The translations under genes and the position numbers were made by a program. From assembly GCA_018402365.1 (NCBI GenBank), contig JAGYJD010000014.1, positions 1-39,174 of the forward strand: a stretch of 39,174 nucleotides of DNA, read 5' to 3'. Source of the DNA: Candidatus Nanopelagicales bacterium. Lineage in GTDB: Bacteria; Actinomycetota; Actinomycetes; S36-B12; UBA5976. A model generated the notes under the pieces. That model saw only the letters and a list, made by a program, of their open reading frames with translations, did not search any database and had not been told where the DNA came from. This document shows positions 19,232 to 27,802 of this stretch, one piece after another. Numbering within the stretch: position 1 is the first letter of the stretch; each line of letters begins with the position of its first letter.

Positions 19232-19269
19232 CTGCCTAGAAAAGAATTTTGGAACTAGAAGGGCAAGGT

Positions 19270-19800
19270 ATGCGCCTTAATCGACGCACAATTTTGGCAG
19301 GCGCGGTGGCAATTCCTTTACTTTCTTGCACTTCTGCCAGTTTGGATGAAGCCAGCTTAGAAACTGAAAATCCTATCGGAAACCCAACTCCTGAACTAGA
19401 AAAAGATTGGAATCAGATCTTTGCCAACATTGAGTTAGATTTAATACAACAAGTAAATAAAACTATTGAAAATATAAATGTTTTTGAAAAAGAACTCAGG
19501 CAAATTCACTCTCATCATTTAGCTCATCTTGAAATTTTTTCAAATTCTGCCCCAACTGAAGAAGCTATCTTTAATAGTCAAGTTGGGACAGGTGCTTTTG
19601 GCGAGTTAGCAAATTTACGAATTAAACACTCTCGCAGTCTCAATCTAATTAAAAATTCTCTTCATGAAATTTCACAACCACTGCTAATAACTACCCTGAC
19701 ACAGATTGCGGGTTGCGACAGCCAAATAATCATTCAATTAGCTAACTTGATGACAAAGGTTGCGCAAACCCCCGAACCCCCCGAGGTGACAAGTGGTTGA
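19270..19800 (+). CDS. Putative Tat/lipoprotein, helical, unknown function
   Basis: 176 residues from ATG 19270 (AAGG just upstream; a TTG at 19249 is in frame but weaker). The N-terminus MRLNRRTILAGAVAIPLLSC has twin arginines, a hydrophobic core and a lipobox LLSC with Cys20, so it is probably exported and lipidated. The mature part is mostly alpha-helical, rich in Glu, Gln, Asn and Leu, with a His cluster HSHHLAHLE. It may be a second ferritin-like helical-bundle partner of the next gene, with which it overlaps by 8 bp. I do not recognise a named family. Confidence 0.75.
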   Translation: MRLNRRTILAGAVAIPLLSCTSASLDEASLETENPIGNPTPELEKDWNQIFANIELDLIQQVNKTIENINVFEKELRQIHSHHLAHLEIFSNSAPTEEAIFNSQVGTGAFGELANLRIKHSRSLNLIKNSLHEISQPLLITTLTQIAGCDSQIIIQLANLMTKVAQTPEPPEVTSG

Positions 19801-20209
19801 AGCAAGAATAAAAGAATTAACAAAAGTTGTGGCAGGTGAAAATGCCGCAATCTGGGCTTACGGTTTTTTATTAGCTTTTTTAAATGAGCGCGATTATCAA
19901 GAGGGTTTTCGAATTTTTAATCAACACCGAAACGCACGAGATGCTGCTCGCTTAAAGTTGCGAGCCCTTAATCAAACCCCACCTAGACCCGAGCCAAATT
20001 ATGATTTACCCTTTTCGGTCAATAACTCCTCATCAGCGAAAGAATTAGCTGGCTACCTAGAAGACCGCTTGGCTGGAATTTACGCAATGTGGGCGGGTGT
20101 TGAACTTAAAGAAGATAAAACTTATGCTTTTGAAAAATCAACTGAAGCTGCAACCAGATATTTTTTTTGGACCGGTAAAACTAAATCGTTTCCTGGAGCC
20201 GTTGATTAA
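19793..20209 (+). CDS. DUF4439 ferritin-like domain protein
   Basis: 138 residues. Helix patterns [19 protein letters not shown] and [19 protein letters not shown] resemble the actinobacterial DUF4439 ferritin-like domain, which occurs beside rimP and proS (compare the Rv2843-Rv2844 location). Glu and His residues that might bind metal are present ([21 protein letters not shown]-like segment near 100), but a complete di-iron set cannot be confirmed by eye. No signal peptide; the preceding overlapping gene supplies one, so the two may form a membrane-tethered pair or be a split version of one exported protein. GTG 19793 has GAGGTGA upstream. The 3' end overlaps the proS end by 29 bp. Confidence 0.72.
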   Translation: MVEARIKELTKVVAGENAAIWAYGFLLAFLNERDYQEGFRIFNQHRNARDAARLKLRALNQTPPRPEPNYDLPFSVNNSSSAKELAGYLEDRLAGIYAMWAGVELKEDKTYAFEKSTEAATRYFFWTGKTKSFPGAVD

Positions 20210-21968
20210 CTAGCTCAACTAAGTGCGCAAAAACTTGATCTTTTGAAACTTCGCTCGCTACCCCACTAACTCTATCTTTTACTTCTACAAATCCGTCAAT
20301 TAGTTTTTTGCCCACCACCACAATCAGTGGCATTCCAAGAAGTTCAGAATCATTAAATTTCACTCCCGGCGAAACCCCGCGGCGATCATCGTAGAGAACT
20401 TTAATTTGAGCATTTGTTAATTGGGTTGCCAAGGTATCTGCAAATTCAAAAACGGAATCCTCTTTGCCAGTAGCTACTAGATGAATATGTGCAGGGGCCA
20501 CTTTGATGGGCCACAGAATTCCTTTTTCGTCAAAATGCTGTTCAACAATTGCTGCTACCGCTCTTGAAACACCAATTCCATAAGAGCCCATTGTCACAAC
20601 TTGTGATTTTCCGTTTTCATCTAACACAGTCAAGTCCAAAGCTTTCGCGTATTTGCGACCTAATTGAAAAATATGACCAATTTCGATTCCGCGAGCAATT
20701 TTTACTTCAGCCGAACATTCTGGACACAAGTCGCCTGGTCTAACTTCGACTGCTTCTATTTCTCCATCTGGCGTGAAATCTCTCGCGCAAACTAGATCAA
20801 AAACATGCTTACCTGGCAAATTAGCGCCCGCTATCCAGCTCGAACCCTTAACAATTCTGGGGTCCACTAAATATCTAATACCTGAAGCTGAATCTTTACC
20901 TAATACCTCAGGACCCAGGTAACCCTTAACCAAACTTGGGTACTTTTTGAAATCCGCTTCTTCAAAAACCCTTACCAAAGCTGGCGATAGCGCTGCTTCA
21001 ATCCTCCGCAAATCAACTTCTCTATCCCCCGGCACCCCGATAACCAATGGTTCGTTGGTTCCGTCTGGACTTTGCATCATTAAGACCACATTTTTTAAAG
21101 TATCAGCGGCAACCCAAGGGCGATCTGCTCTTTTTGTATTTGGGTGACTGTTAGCCACTTCGACTAAAGCGTCAATAGTAAGAGCATTTGGCGTATCTTC
21201 CACATGGGCTGGTGGTAATTCTTTAAAATCAATTTCTGCAATTTTTGGGGTAGTCATAGCTTCAACATTGGCTGCAAAATTACATTTTTGGCACTTTACA
21301 AAAGTATCTTCACCAGTTTCAGTAGGAGCTAAAAATTCTTCACTCTTAGACCCACCCATCGCACCACTCATAGCTGAAACCACCAAGAAATCTAAACCTA
21401 AAGTGTTAAATGTTTTTAGGTAGGCATCTCGATGCTTTTGATATGAAACCTCTAGCCCCTCATCATTAATGTCAAAGGAATAAGCATCTTTCATAACAAA
21501 TTCTCTACCGCGCAAAATACCAGCTCTCGGGCGAGCTTCGTCCCGATATTTTGTTTGGATTTGATAAATCACGAGGGGCAAGTCTTTATATGAAGAGTAA
21601 AGATCTTTCACCATCAAAGTAAACATTTCTTCGTGGGTCGGGCCTAATAGATAATCGACTCCCCGACGATCTTGCAATCTAAATAAATTAGGGCCGTAAT
21701 CACTCCAGCGATTAGTTGCTTCATATGGTTCTTTTGGTAAGAGCGCTGGAAAATGAACTTCTTGAAATCCAGCTTCATTCATATGATCGCGAACAATTTT
21801 CTCTACGTTTTGATAAACCATCCAACCTAAGGGCAACCAACTAAAGACCCCAGGGGCAATTCTGCGCACATAACCACCACGCACCAACAATCTATGGCTG
21901 GGTACTTCTGCATCTGAAGGGTCATCTCGCAAGGTGCGCAAGAATAATTCGCTCATGCGCAGCAGCAT
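20181..21968 (-). CDS. proS: Prolyl-tRNA synthetase (bacterial type)
   Basis: Charges tRNA-Pro. 595 residues. Class II catalytic core: opening [31 protein letters not shown], motif 2 region [17 protein letters not shown], and motif 3 [17 protein letters not shown]. Between motifs 2 and 3 lies the large insertion (editing) domain with the zinc-like [12 protein letters not shown] and CPECSAEV pairs. A C-terminal anticodon-binding domain follows ([31 protein letters not shown]). ATG 21968 matches the family start. Convergent, overlapping 3' end with the DUF4439 gene. Confidence 0.96.
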   Translation of the reverse strand: MLLRMSELFLRTLRDDPSDAEVPSHRLLVRGGYVRRIAPGVFSWLPLGWMVYQNVEKIVRDHMNEAGFQEVHFPALLPKEPYEATNRWSDYGPNLFRLQDRRGVDYLLGPTHEEMFTLMVKDLYSSYKDLPLVIYQIQTKYRDEARPRAGILRGREFVMKDAYSFDINDEGLEVSYQKHRDAYLKTFNTLGLDFLVVSAMSGAMGGSKSEEFLAPTETGEDTFVKCQKCNFAANVEAMTTPKIAEIDFKELPPAHVEDTPNALTIDALVEVANSHPNTKRADRPWVAADTLKNVVLMMQSPDGTNEPLVIGVPGDREVDLRRIEAALSPALVRVFEEADFKKYPSLVKGYLGPEVLGKDSASGIRYLVDPRIVKGSSWIAGANLPGKHVFDLVCARDFTPDGEIEAVEVRPGDLCPECSAEVKIARGIEIGHIFQLGRKYAKALDLTVLDENGKSQVVTMGSYGIGVSRAVAAIVEQHFDEKGILWPIKVAPAHIHLVATGKEDSVFEFADTLATQLTNAQIKVLYDDRRGVSPGVKFNDSELLGMPLIVVVGKKLIDGFVEVKDRVSGVASEVSKDQVFAHLVELVNQRLQETI

Positions 21969-22016
21969 CTAAGACTCCTTATTTCTTTTCGTTCGACAGC
22001 CTACTGGGAAAGCGCT

Positions 22017-22862
22017 TTAAAACAGTACCGTGGCAAAGGTGGAATGCTGTACAAATCCAACTTTTTTATAGATTGCTCTAGCTCTCTCGTTGTAATCATT
22101 TACATATAGCGAAACATTTGGCGCCAAATTTAAGCGAGCGTAATTGACGACCGCCGCCATCCCCGCTTTTGCGTAACCACGTCCTCGATATTGCGGAGGC
22201 ACCCACACCCCTTGCACTTGGCACACCGAATCGCTAACCACCCCAATCTCAGCTTTGAAAACAACTTCGCCGCGATCGATTCGAACTAAGGATCTGCCGC
22301 TAGAAATTAGCTCAGCAATTCTCATCCGGTAGGCATTCAAGCCGCCGCCTGACACCGGAGAGATACCAACTTCTTCGGTAAACATTGATACGCAAGCAGG
22401 TAAAAGTAAATCGATTTCTCTCGCAAAGGCCCGCCTTACCAACGGATCGGGTGCTAACAAGGGAGCTTGATCGATATTAAGAACAGGCTGGTTAGCTCTA
22501 ATATCTCTTGCGATTCCCCAGCGAGGCTTTAGTAACTTCCATAAGCCCAACACCTCGCTCACGGGGCCCACTAAAGAGGCAGAGCGTCGCTGTACATCAT
22601 GCAAAGTTTCAGCAAAAGCTACTTGCGATTGAGAATTTGTTTCTATCGGGACCGTATTTGCTCCGTGATACAGCGCTGACTCAATAATAGAGTCGACTTC
22701 ATAAACATAAATTTCATTTAACGTGTTGAAAGGTTCATACTGCATTTCAGTTAATCGATTTGCTAAAAAAGCATGAGAGATTGGATCTTTTTTAATTAAG
22801 TTTTGCACTTGCGGCAAATCACTGCGTCGCATTTCTCGCACTAAAGAAGAATGCCGCTGCAA
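22017..22862 (-). CDS. GNAT N-acetyltransferase with N-terminal DUF4081 domain
   Basis: 281 residues. The C-terminal GNAT domain has the acetyl-CoA pyrophosphate loop in VWVPPQYRGRGYAKAG (Arg/Gly loop at 226-234) and the closing NDYNERARAIYKKVGF. The N-terminal half fits the DUF4081 partner domain of actinobacterial proteins located directly downstream of ispG (M. tuberculosis Rv2867c beside Rv2868c). TTG start at 22862, 4 nt after the ispG stop; an internal ATG at 22832 is possible. Substrate unknown. Confidence 0.85.
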   Translation of the reverse strand: MQRHSSLVREMRRSDLPQVQNLIKKDPISHAFLANRLTEMQYEPFNTLNEIYVYEVDSIIESALYHGANTVPIETNSQSQVAFAETLHDVQRRSASLVGPVSEVLGLWKLLKPRWGIARDIRANQPVLNIDQAPLLAPDPLVRRAFAREIDLLLPACVSMFTEEVGISPVSGGGLNAYRMRIAELISSGRSLVRIDRGEVVFKAEIGVVSDSVCQVQGVWVPPQYRGRGYAKAGMAAVVNYARLNLAPNVSLYVNDYNERARAIYKKVGFVQHSTFATVLF

Positions 22863-22866
22863 CTGA

Positions 22867-24030
22867 CTACCGAACCGAGACGTTTACTTCGCCGCTCTCG
22901 CTGCTGGTCATGGTTGCGGCAATTCGATTTGCTTCTTCTACTAACACGGCAACAATCTCTGATTCTGGAACGGTTTTAATGACTTCGCCCTTTACAAAAA
23001 TTTGTCCCTTTCCGTTTCCTGAAGCAACTCCAATATCAGCTTCTCTTGCCTCACCTGGTCCGTTCACTACACAGCCCATTACCGCAACTCGTAAAGGAAC
23101 CGTAAAGTCTTTTAGGGCTTCGGTTACTTGCTCAGCCAAGGTATAAACATCAACTTGAGCTCTGCCACAAGAGGGGCAAGAAACGATTTCAAATCCGCGT
23201 TGCTTTAAATTTAAAGCTTCTAAAATTGCAATTCCCACTTTTACTTCTTCAACTGGAGGTGCAGATAAAGAAACCCGGATGGTGTCACCAATTCCTTGTG
23301 AAAGAAGTGCACCAAAGGCAGTAGCAGATTTAATGGTTCCTTGAAAAGCTGGGCCAGCTTCAGTCACACCTAAGTGCAAAGGGTAATCACATTTTTCTGA
23401 AAGTAGTTGATAAGCTTTTATCATTACTACTGGGTCATTGTGTTTTACTGAAATTTTAAAGTCAAAAAAATCATGCTCTTCAAAAAGTGATGCTTCCCAA
23501 AGTGCAGATTCAACTAAAGCTTCTGGAGTAGCTTTTCCATATTTTTCTAACAAACGTTTATCCAATGACCCTGCATTAACTCCGATGCGAATTGGGGTGC
23601 CTGAATCCTTAGCTGCTTTGGCAATATCGCCGACTCGATCATCAAATTGTTTAATGTTTCCTGGGTTCACTCTTACTCCGGCGCAACCAGCATCTATCGC
23701 AGCAAAAACATACTTGGGTTGAAAGTGAATATCAGCAATAACTGGGATCGGTGATTTCTTTGCAATGGCTGGTAAAGCATCTGCATCATCTTGACTTGGC
23801 ACTGCTACCCGCACCACTTGACATCCTGAAGCGGTTAATTCGGCAATTTGTTGCAATGTGGAATTTATATCTGCGGTCAAAGTGGTACACATCGATTGCA
23901 CCGAAATTGGTGCATCTCCGCCAATTTCAACCGGATTTGTAGCGTGCTTAAGAGTTATTTTGCGGGTTTTTCTTCGGGGAGCAACGGTAGGTGGTGGCGT
24001 ACCGGGCAGTCCCAAGTTAATTGCGGTCAT
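22867..24030 (-). CDS. ispG: 4-hydroxy-3-methylbut-2-enyl diphosphate synthase
   Basis: [4Fe-4S] enzyme of the MEP isoprenoid pathway, making HMBPP from MEcPP. 387 residues. TIM-barrel part with VSVQ-like [22 protein letters not shown] and RVNPGNI. C-terminal cluster-binding domain with Cys285 and Cys288 ([11 protein letters not shown]), Cys320 ([11 protein letters not shown]) and Glu327. ATG 24030 has no Shine-Dalgarno; CATAAT ends 6 nt upstream, so the mRNA may be leaderless. Downstream of rseP by 44 bp; the order rseP-ispG-GNAT is conserved with M. tuberculosis. Confidence 0.97.
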   Translation of the reverse strand: MTAINLGLPGTPPPTVAPRRKTRKITLKHATNPVEIGGDAPISVQSMCTTLTADINSTLQQIAELTASGCQVVRVAVPSQDDADALPAIAKKSPIPVIADIHFQPKYVFAAIDAGCAGVRVNPGNIKQFDDRVGDIAKAAKDSGTPIRIGVNAGSLDKRLLEKYGKATPEALVESALWEASLFEEHDFFDFKISVKHNDPVVMIKAYQLLSEKCDYPLHLGVTEAGPAFQGTIKSATAFGALLSQGIGDTIRVSLSAPPVEEVKVGIAILEALNLKQRGFEIVSCPSCGRAQVDVYTLAEQVTEALKDFTVPLRVAVMGCVVNGPGEAREADIGVASGNGKGQIFVKGEVIKTVPESEIVAVLVEEANRIAATMTSSESGEVNVSVR

Positions 24031-24036
24031 AGGTTA

Positions 24037-24042
24037 ATTATG
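24037..24042 (-). promoter_or_regulatory. Possible leaderless -10 (CATAAT) for ispG
   Basis: CATAAT on the minus strand sits 6 nt before the ispG ATG, the spacing expected if transcription begins at the A of ATG. No Shine-Dalgarno is visible at this start, which supports leaderless initiation. No clear -35 at 16-18 nt. Confidence 0.35.
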
Positions 24043-24074
24043 GCGTTAAGCGGTTCAATTCGCTTATTTTGGGC

Positions 24075-25352
24075 CTAACCGCCTATTCGTATCGGGTTTA
24101 CTACGTCAACATAAATCAGCAATAGTGCTAAGACCACCAAAACTGAAGCCATCGAGTAAGCAACCGGCAACATCTTTGCTACATCTGCTGGCCCCGGATC
24201 GGGTCTCTTAATTAGTTTTGCCCACTGTCGCCTCGCACCCTCAAATAAAGCGCCAGCTACATGCCCACCATCTAACGGTAAAAGTGGAATCATGTTGAAC
24301 AAAAACAATGCCATATTCATAGCTCCAAGTAATAAAAGTAATTGCACAAACCTCCACGATCCTGGTAAATCTGCTGCTGCAATTTCACCGCCAACTCGTG
24401 TTACTCCAACTACTCCAACTAAACCTTCAGGATCTCTTGGTTCACCTAAGAATGCTGCGCCAAATAAATCCCCAACTCTGGCTGGCAAACTGATAATCGC
24501 TGCACCAGTAGCAGTAGTAATGTCTCTCATTACCCCAAAAACTTCATCGATTCCTTCTCTTTGCGTAGCAACCACCGGGGAAATACCCAAATAAGGTGAT
24601 TGTGTTTCGGCAAAACCTTCAGTAGCAGGTCTTGTTACCAAAATAATTTCTGCTCTTAAAGAAATAGTTTGGCCAGCTCGCTCCACCACAATTGGAGTCA
24701 GCGCAAAATCGCGAGTGTCGGCCTCACTAATTGCCGCTCCCACTTCACTCCAATTAGCTGTTGGGGTTGACCCAATTGATTTAATAATGTCTCCGGTTTG
24801 CACTCCCGCCAAAACTGCTGGCGACGGCGACGCATCTGCTTGGCATTGACCACTTACTGAAATTTCATTAGGTAGACACAAAACAACTTCTCGTACTTGA
24901 TTGGTAGCTGCCGGAACCCCGATGCCCACAAAGGCCACAGTAAAAATTAAAAAAGCTAAGACCAAATTCATAAATGGTCCGCCAATCATCACTACCAGTT
25001 TTTTAGGAGTTGATAATTTATAAAAGACTTTGTTTTCATCACCAACTTCAATCTCAGACAAGCTTTGTACCCGAGCTTCTTCGGCTATTTGTGAAAAGCG
25101 TCCCTTGCCACGACTTGGCTTGCTAGCGGGAGGGATCATGCCAATCATTCGGATGTAGCCTCCCAAGGGAATGGCCTTAAATCCGTACTCGGTATCCCCT
25201 TTGAATTTTGACCAGACTGTCGGGCCAAACCCCACCATGTACTGGGTGACTTTTACCCCGAATCTTTTTGCGGGGACCATGTGACCAACTTCGTGCAATG
25301 CGATGGAGAGCAAAATACCGAAAAATAGGAAGAGAATTCCGACTAAACTCAT
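24075..25352 (-). CDS. rseP: Site-2 membrane metalloprotease (RseP/Rip1 family)
   Basis: Intramembrane zinc protease that cuts transmembrane anchors such as anti-sigma factors. 425 residues. First membrane helix with HEVGH (His20, Glu21, His24), a PDZ domain in the central extracytoplasmic part (about 165-245: VLAGVQTGDIIKSIG), and the third zinc ligand motif PLLPLDGGH with Asp361. A last membrane helix lies near the C-terminus. ATG 25352, GAGGGG upstream. In relatives dxr lies just upstream; here the neighbouring upstream gene is the divergent aminotransferase, and dxr is not in the window. Confidence 0.93.
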   Translation of the reverse strand: MSLVGILFLFFGILLSIALHEVGHMVPAKRFGVKVTQYMVGFGPTVWSKFKGDTEYGFKAIPLGGYIRMIGMIPPASKPSRGKGRFSQIAEEARVQSLSEIEVGDENKVFYKLSTPKKLVVMIGGPFMNLVLAFLIFTVAFVGIGVPAATNQVREVVLCLPNEISVSGQCQADASPSPAVLAGVQTGDIIKSIGSTPTANWSEVGAAISEADTRDFALTPIVVERAGQTISLRAEIILVTRPATEGFAETQSPYLGISPVVATQREGIDEVFGVMRDITTATGAAIISLPARVGDLFGAAFLGEPRDPEGLVGVVGVTRVGGEIAAADLPGSWRFVQLLLLLGAMNMALFLFNMIPLLPLDGGHVAGALFEGARRQWAKLIKRPDPGPADVAKMLPVAYSMASVLVVLALLLIYVDVVNPIRIGG

Positions 25353-25389
25353 GCTTTTTTAATTCCCCTCAAAATCGCTGCCCTTTCAA

Positions 25390-25418
25390 TTGTGGCAAGG
25401 TGCACTTCGGTCTAATCT
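25390..25418 (+). promoter_or_regulatory. Promoter for the GabT-like aminotransferase gene
   Basis: TTGTGG (25390-25395), 17-nt spacer, TAATCT (25413-25418). This predicts a start near 25425 and an 18-nt leader holding AAGGAG. Good match to a sigma70-type promoter with ordinary spacing. Confidence 0.55.
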
Positions 25419-25442
25419 GGCGGTAGGCAAAAAGGAGCCGTA

Positions 25443-26786
25443 ATGAGCAATTCGCCACTTGGTGGTAACAACGTCCCACAGGTACGAAATATTTCCACCC
25501 CCCTGCCTGGCCCGCAATCTGAAAAACTAGCTAAGCGCCGTGCTCAAGTTGTTAGCGCTGGTGTCTCTAGTCTGATGCCTGTCTTTGCTTCACATGGTGG
25601 TGGTGGTGTTTTAGTTGATGTGGATGGAAATTCTTTTATTGATCTCGCTTCTGGCATCGCAGTAACAAGTGTCGGTAATAGTGCTCCAAAAGTTGTTGAA
25701 AAAATCAAAACTGCAGTTGAGGCTTTTACTCACACTTGCTTCATGATTACCCCTTATGAAAGTTATGTAGAAGTTTGTGAACATTTAGCTCGCCTTACCC
25801 CAGGTGATCATGCGAAAAAATCTGCTCTCTTTAATTCAGGTGCCGAGGCGCTAGAAAACGCCGTAAAAATAGCGCGTTACTACACTAAAAAAGATGCCAT
25901 CGTTGTAGTAGAGCACGGATATCACGGACGTACCAACCTAACAATGGCAATGACAGCAAAAAATATGCCTTACAAAAAAGGTTTTGGACCTTTCGCTGGT
26001 GAAATTTATCGAGTGCCCACCTCTTATCCATTTCATGATGGTTTATCAGGTGAAGCTGCTGCCACGAGAGCCATTTCGCGTATTGAAAAAGAAGTTGGCG
26101 CAGATCAAATTGCGGCAATCGTAATTGAGCCAATCCAAGGTGAAGGTGGCTTTATTGTTCCTGCCCCTGGGTTTTACAAACAGTTAGCAGAATTTGCCAA
26201 AGCAAATTCAATTGTTTTTATTGCTGATGAAGTTCAAACAGGATTTGGTCGCACCGGAAAAATGTTTGCCTCAGAACATGAAGGTGTAGTTCCTGATTTG
26301 ATAACAATGGCAAAAGGTATTGGTGGCGGTTTACCGGTCGCCGCAGTTACTGGTCGCGCCGAAATTATGGATTCGGTGCATCCGGGTGGCTTGGGTGGTA
26401 CCTACGGAGGTAACCCGATTGCACTAGCTGGCGCGCTCGGTGCCTTTGAAACTATGGAAGATGAAAACCTAGTTGAGCGAGCCCGCCAAATTGAAAAAAT
26501 AATGATTCCTCGCTTAGAAAACCTACAAAAGCAGTACCCATTAATAGGTGACGTACGAGGACGCGGTGCCATGATTGCAATCGAAATTGTTGATCCAGCT
26601 ACCGGTGAGCCAGCAGCAGCAAAAACCACTGCTATCAGCAAATTCGCCCATCAAGAAGGTGTTTTGGTTTTAACTGCCGGCACTTACTCAAATGTTTTGC
26701 GCTTTTTACCACCGTTAGTAATTGGTGATGAGCTACTTAACGAAGCGCTAGATGTTGTTGAAAAAGCCGTTGCAGCAAACGCCTAG
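25443..26786 (+). CDS. gabT: 4-aminobutyrate (omega-amino acid) aminotransferase, GabT-like
   Basis: Class III PLP aminotransferase, 447 residues. PLP-lysine Lys291 in MAKGIGGGLP, cofactor aspartate in FIADEVQTGFGRTG, phosphate-binding NSGAEALENAVKIAR, and EPIQGEGGF. The sequence is GabT-like, so GABA to succinate semialdehyde is the likeliest reaction, but beta-alanine or putrescine would also fit this family and this context (an MmsA-type dehydrogenase is encoded nearby). ATG 25443 with AAGGAG 5 nt upstream. Divergent from rseP and convergent with the ureohydrolase gene (4-bp stop overlap); thus it is controlled separately from the minus-strand polyamine operon it serves. Confidence 0.88.
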   Translation: MSNSPLGGNNVPQVRNISTPLPGPQSEKLAKRRAQVVSAGVSSLMPVFASHGGGGVLVDVDGNSFIDLASGIAVTSVGNSAPKVVEKIKTAVEAFTHTCFMITPYESYVEVCEHLARLTPGDHAKKSALFNSGAEALENAVKIARYYTKKDAIVVVEHGYHGRTNLTMAMTAKNMPYKKGFGPFAGEIYRVPTSYPFHDGLSGEAAATRAISRIEKEVGADQIAAIVIEPIQGEGGFIVPAPGFYKQLAEFAKANSIVFIADEVQTGFGRTGKMFASEHEGVVPDLITMAKGIGGGLPVAAVTGRAEIMDSVHPGGLGGTYGGNPIALAGALGAFETMEDENLVERARQIEKIMIPRLENLQKQYPLIGDVRGRGAMIAIEIVDPATGEPAAAKTTAISKFAHQEGVLVLTAGTYSNVLRFLPPLVIGDELLNEALDVVEKAVAANA

Positions 26787-27793
26787 CGACCTTCAAGTAA
26801 GGGACGAGAATTAAATTTCATCGGATCCTCTGGGTATTTCTTTTTAGCAGCTAATGAACTCAAAGCTTCCAACACTACTCGATTCGCTAACACAGCTGTG
26901 ATGTCTGAGTGATCATAAGCTGGCGCAACTTCCACAACATCCATTCCTAAAAGTGGTAACTTGGCAACTAATTTTCTAACCGCATCTAAAAGTTGTCTTG
27001 AAGTAATCCCACCGGGTTCGGGAGTTCCAGTCCCCGGCGCACTTGAAGGGTCTACTACATCGATATCAACAGATAAGAAAAACCCTACACAGTCTTTTAG
27101 ACTCTCTGCGATTACTTCATCAATAACGGTATTGAACCCGCGAGCTTCAATTTCACTCATTTCATAAGAGCGCATCTCTTGTTCGCTCATCCACTTCAAA
27201 ACATCTTCATCTGGCCAATAGCCACGGAGGCCAATTTGCCAAAACCGGTTTCCTTTGACAGCACCTGATTGAATCAACTGCCGCATTGGATGTCCATGTC
27301 CAATCAAAGAACCAAAAGTAATATCACCCGTGTCAGCATGGGCATCAAAGTGAATTACCGCGACTTTTCCAAAACCATGTACGTTAGCGATACCTGTTAC
27401 ATCTGGCCAGGTAACCGTGTGATCCCCTCCCAAAATAATTGGAATCGCACCATTTTTAGCTACTTGCGTTACTGCTGCTTCTAAATTTCGACATGAGGTT
27501 TCAGCATCACCAGAAAACATTTCAACATCGCCAGCATCCAGCACTTTAAGATCTTTTAAACCATCAGCCCGCAAAGCCAAATGAGGCCTAGTGGCATCTT
27601 GTGGCAAATAATCGGCGGTGCGAATTGCTCCGGGGCCTAAGCGGGCACCCGATCTATAACTAGCTCCGCCATCAAATGGTGCACCCATGATCACTACGTC
27701 AGCATTTTGGTAAGTTGCCGGCTCATCTATCGTGCAAGGGTCGATCCCTAAAAAAGTTACGTCAGGACCATACATAGCACCGTAGCGAGTCAT
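26783..27793 (-). CDS. speB: Agmatinase-family ureohydrolase
   Basis: Binuclear manganese (or other metal) hydrolase of guanidino compounds, 336 residues. All metal ligands are visible: His125 (GGDHTVTW), Asp150, His152 and Asp154 (HFDAHADTGD), Asp243 and Asp245 (SVDIDVVDPS), then the loop APGTGTPEPGG. Agmatine to putrescine plus urea fits the operon. However, the substrate-side HGT of classical agmatinases reads HGH here (166-168), so guanidinobutyrate, guanidinopropionate or guanidine are alternatives. ATG 27793 has AGGA 7 nt upstream. Last gene of the minus-strand operon, 9 nt after mmsA. Confidence 0.85.
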   Translation of the reverse strand: MTRYGAMYGPDVTFLGIDPCTIDEPATYQNADVVIMGAPFDGGASYRSGARLGPGAIRTADYLPQDATRPHLALRADGLKDLKVLDAGDVEMFSGDAETSCRNLEAAVTQVAKNGAIPIILGGDHTVTWPDVTGIANVHGFGKVAVIHFDAHADTGDITFGSLIGHGHPMRQLIQSGAVKGNRFWQIGLRGYWPDEDVLKWMSEQEMRSYEMSEIEARGFNTVIDEVIAESLKDCVGFFLSVDIDVVDPSSAPGTGTPEPGGITSRQLLDAVRKLVAKLPLLGMDVVEVAPAYDHSDITAVLANRVVLEALSSLAAKKKYPEDPMKFNSRPLLEGR

Positions 27794-27802
27794 TTTTAAT
27801 TC

